Positions 12,073 through 12,797 of a DNA stretch of 12,797 nucleotides are shown here, piece by piece. The position numbers were made by a program, and so were the translations under genes. The stretch comes from Candidatus Woesearchaeota archaeon (lineage in GTDB: Archaea; Nanobdellota; Nanobdellia; Woesearchaeales; GW2011-AR9). The first letter of the stretch is position 1; each line of letters begins with the position of its first letter. The stretch spans positions 1 to 12,797 of the forward strand of contig JABMOA010000145.1 in the NCBI GenBank assembly GCA_013204355.1. The letters run 5' to 3'. Under the pieces are notes generated by a model. That model was given only the letters and a program-made list of their open reading frames with translations. It was not told the origin of the DNA and did no database searches.

Positions 12073-12321
12073 ATGGCAAAAAAGGGATTAAATGAATTAA
12101 GTTTGGCAAAGGCAGGAGCCGTAGTTTCTGCTGCAAGTATGTTGTTATTAGGAATTGGCTGGAATCTTGGTGTCTATGTAGGCGCAGCGCAAGCAATGGC
12201 GAAGTGGCACTTATTCTTTTCAAAGAGCTTAATTGGTATTGTTGGTGGTATGGTAGAAGGAGCTGTATGGAGCTTTGTTATATTGTATGTGTTTGGGCTA
12301 TTGTATAATAAATGGAGTTAA
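12073..12321 (+). CDS. Small holin-like membrane protein
   Basis: An 82-residue protein with two membrane helices (about 9-36 and 50-77) rich in Gly and Ala, resembling small conserved archaeal proteins that databases sometimes label bacteriophage holin. That name implies no proven phage role. AGAGGT lies eight bases before the ATG. It probably shares a transcript with the methyltransferase upstream. Its stop overlaps the stop of the converging minus-strand gene within TTAA (12318-12321). Confidence 0.7.
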   Translation: MAKKGLNELSLAKAGAVVSAASMLLLGIGWNLGVYVGAAQAMAKWHLFFSKSLIGIVGGMVEGAVWSFVILYVFGLLYNKWS

Positions 12322-12797
12322 TTTACTTTTTTCTCTAACTTGTTATAATATTGTTCTAATTTAATTAGAATTTTTTCTTTTGTTTCTTTGTCAAAATCTA
12401 ACTTATTAACTTCTAATTTCAAATCAAATTTTGGTAAATGAGTAAAGTTTCCTTTTAGATTTCTTCCTGCTTTTTCACATTCTTGTTCTAGTTTATATGC
12501 AAATTCTGTTGCAAAATCATTGAATACCATGAATCTACTAAACCCATTTAATCCGGCATCAAGTAATTTATGAAAGTCATCAATACGGTCTTTTACCAGA
12601 GCGACTTTGATAATTGTTTTGGGACAGGCTATACGAATTTTTGCAATCCACCATGCCATGTACTCCATGTCTGGAGATGGAACTTTGGCAAATACAGTGT
12701 TTTCTTGTGGTTTTAAGAAGCAAAGTTGTACTTTATTAATTTCATATTTTTTGATATTTTCAATTACTAAGTCTATATCTTCTTTTTTCTCACCCAA
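12318..12797 (-). CDS. Probable radical SAM enzyme, C-terminal part (partial)
   Basis: The gene enters from the right edge on the minus strand, so its 5' part is missing. The visible 159 residues read like the second half of a biotin-synthase/HydE-like radical SAM barrel: GEKKEDIDLVIENIKKY, then CFLKPQENTVF, SPDMEYMAWWIAKIRIACP and LLDAGLNGFSRF. These resemble the conserved late strands and helices of that barrel. The CxxxCxxC cluster motif would lie outside the window and cannot be checked. The last 40 or so residues are a charged helical tail. Product and substrate cannot be given. Confidence 0.6.
   Translation of the reverse strand: MGEKKEDIDLVIENIKKYEINKVQLCFLKPQENTVFAKVPSPDMEYMAWWIAKIRIACPKTIIKVALVKDRIDDFHKLLDAGLNGFSRFMVFNDFATEFAYKLEQECEKAGRNLKGNFTHLPKFDLKLEVNKLDFDKETKEKILIKLEQYYNKLEKKVN

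Noticed and set aside
12073..12321. Prophage lysis gene
   Set aside because: Only a holin-like shape is seen; there are no other phage genes nearby and such small proteins are common in archaeal chromosomes.
1..12797. CRISPR array
   Set aside because: No regularly spaced direct repeats were seen anywhere in the window.

Overview
The window looks like part of an AT-rich archaeal chromosome, most likely a DPANN-type archaeon (Woesearchaeota or Pacearchaeota-like). That assignment is an inference. It rests on TATA-type promoters about 25-30 nt ahead of expected transcript starts, one apparently leaderless gene, a C2H2 zinc finger fused to a membrane protein, membrane-anchored winged-helix regulators, and tightly packed genes with TAATG, ATGA and short overlaps. 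No rRNA, tRNA or CRISPR array was seen.

Positions 1-842 hold the C-terminal end of a Cu(+)-type P1B ATPase followed by a membrane-anchored winged-helix protein with a Cys-rich outer loop. Positions 968-4512 form one operon: a methyltransferase, a 575-residue HMA / DsbD-like membrane / double cupredoxin fusion, two tandem secreted His/Cys-rich proteins, and a small HMA copper chaperone. A second membrane winged-helix protein follows (4664-5167). Positions 5352-8546 form a second operon: a membrane-anchored DsbA-like thioredoxin, a CPSC membrane protein, a cupredoxin, a zinc-finger/DUF3105 membrane protein, an N-terminally truncated DoxX and an MsrQ/ferric-reductase-like heme b protein. A methyltransferase and a CAIC membrane protein continue to 9656.

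Positions 9657-10290 hold a decayed methyltransferase fragment and a small membrane-protein gene (both minus strand), then a 162-bp element with terminal inverted repeats, flanking 8-bp direct repeats and a nested cloverleaf-like fold. The right side holds a CuA-domain lipoprotein, a YdjM/DUF457-like membrane protein (minus), a third methyltransferase, a holin-like small membrane protein and the C-terminal end of a probable radical SAM enzyme (minus).

Taken together, most of the window encodes a copper- and thiol-handling system at the cell surface: Cu(+) export, intracellular copper binding, several extracytoplasmic copper domains, a DsbA-like oxidoreductase with two intramembrane CxxC partners, and a heme b membrane protein that could move electrons across the membrane. 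Two membrane one-component regulators with outward-facing cysteines could sense copper or redox state and control it. How the parts connect is inferred from gene order, not shown.
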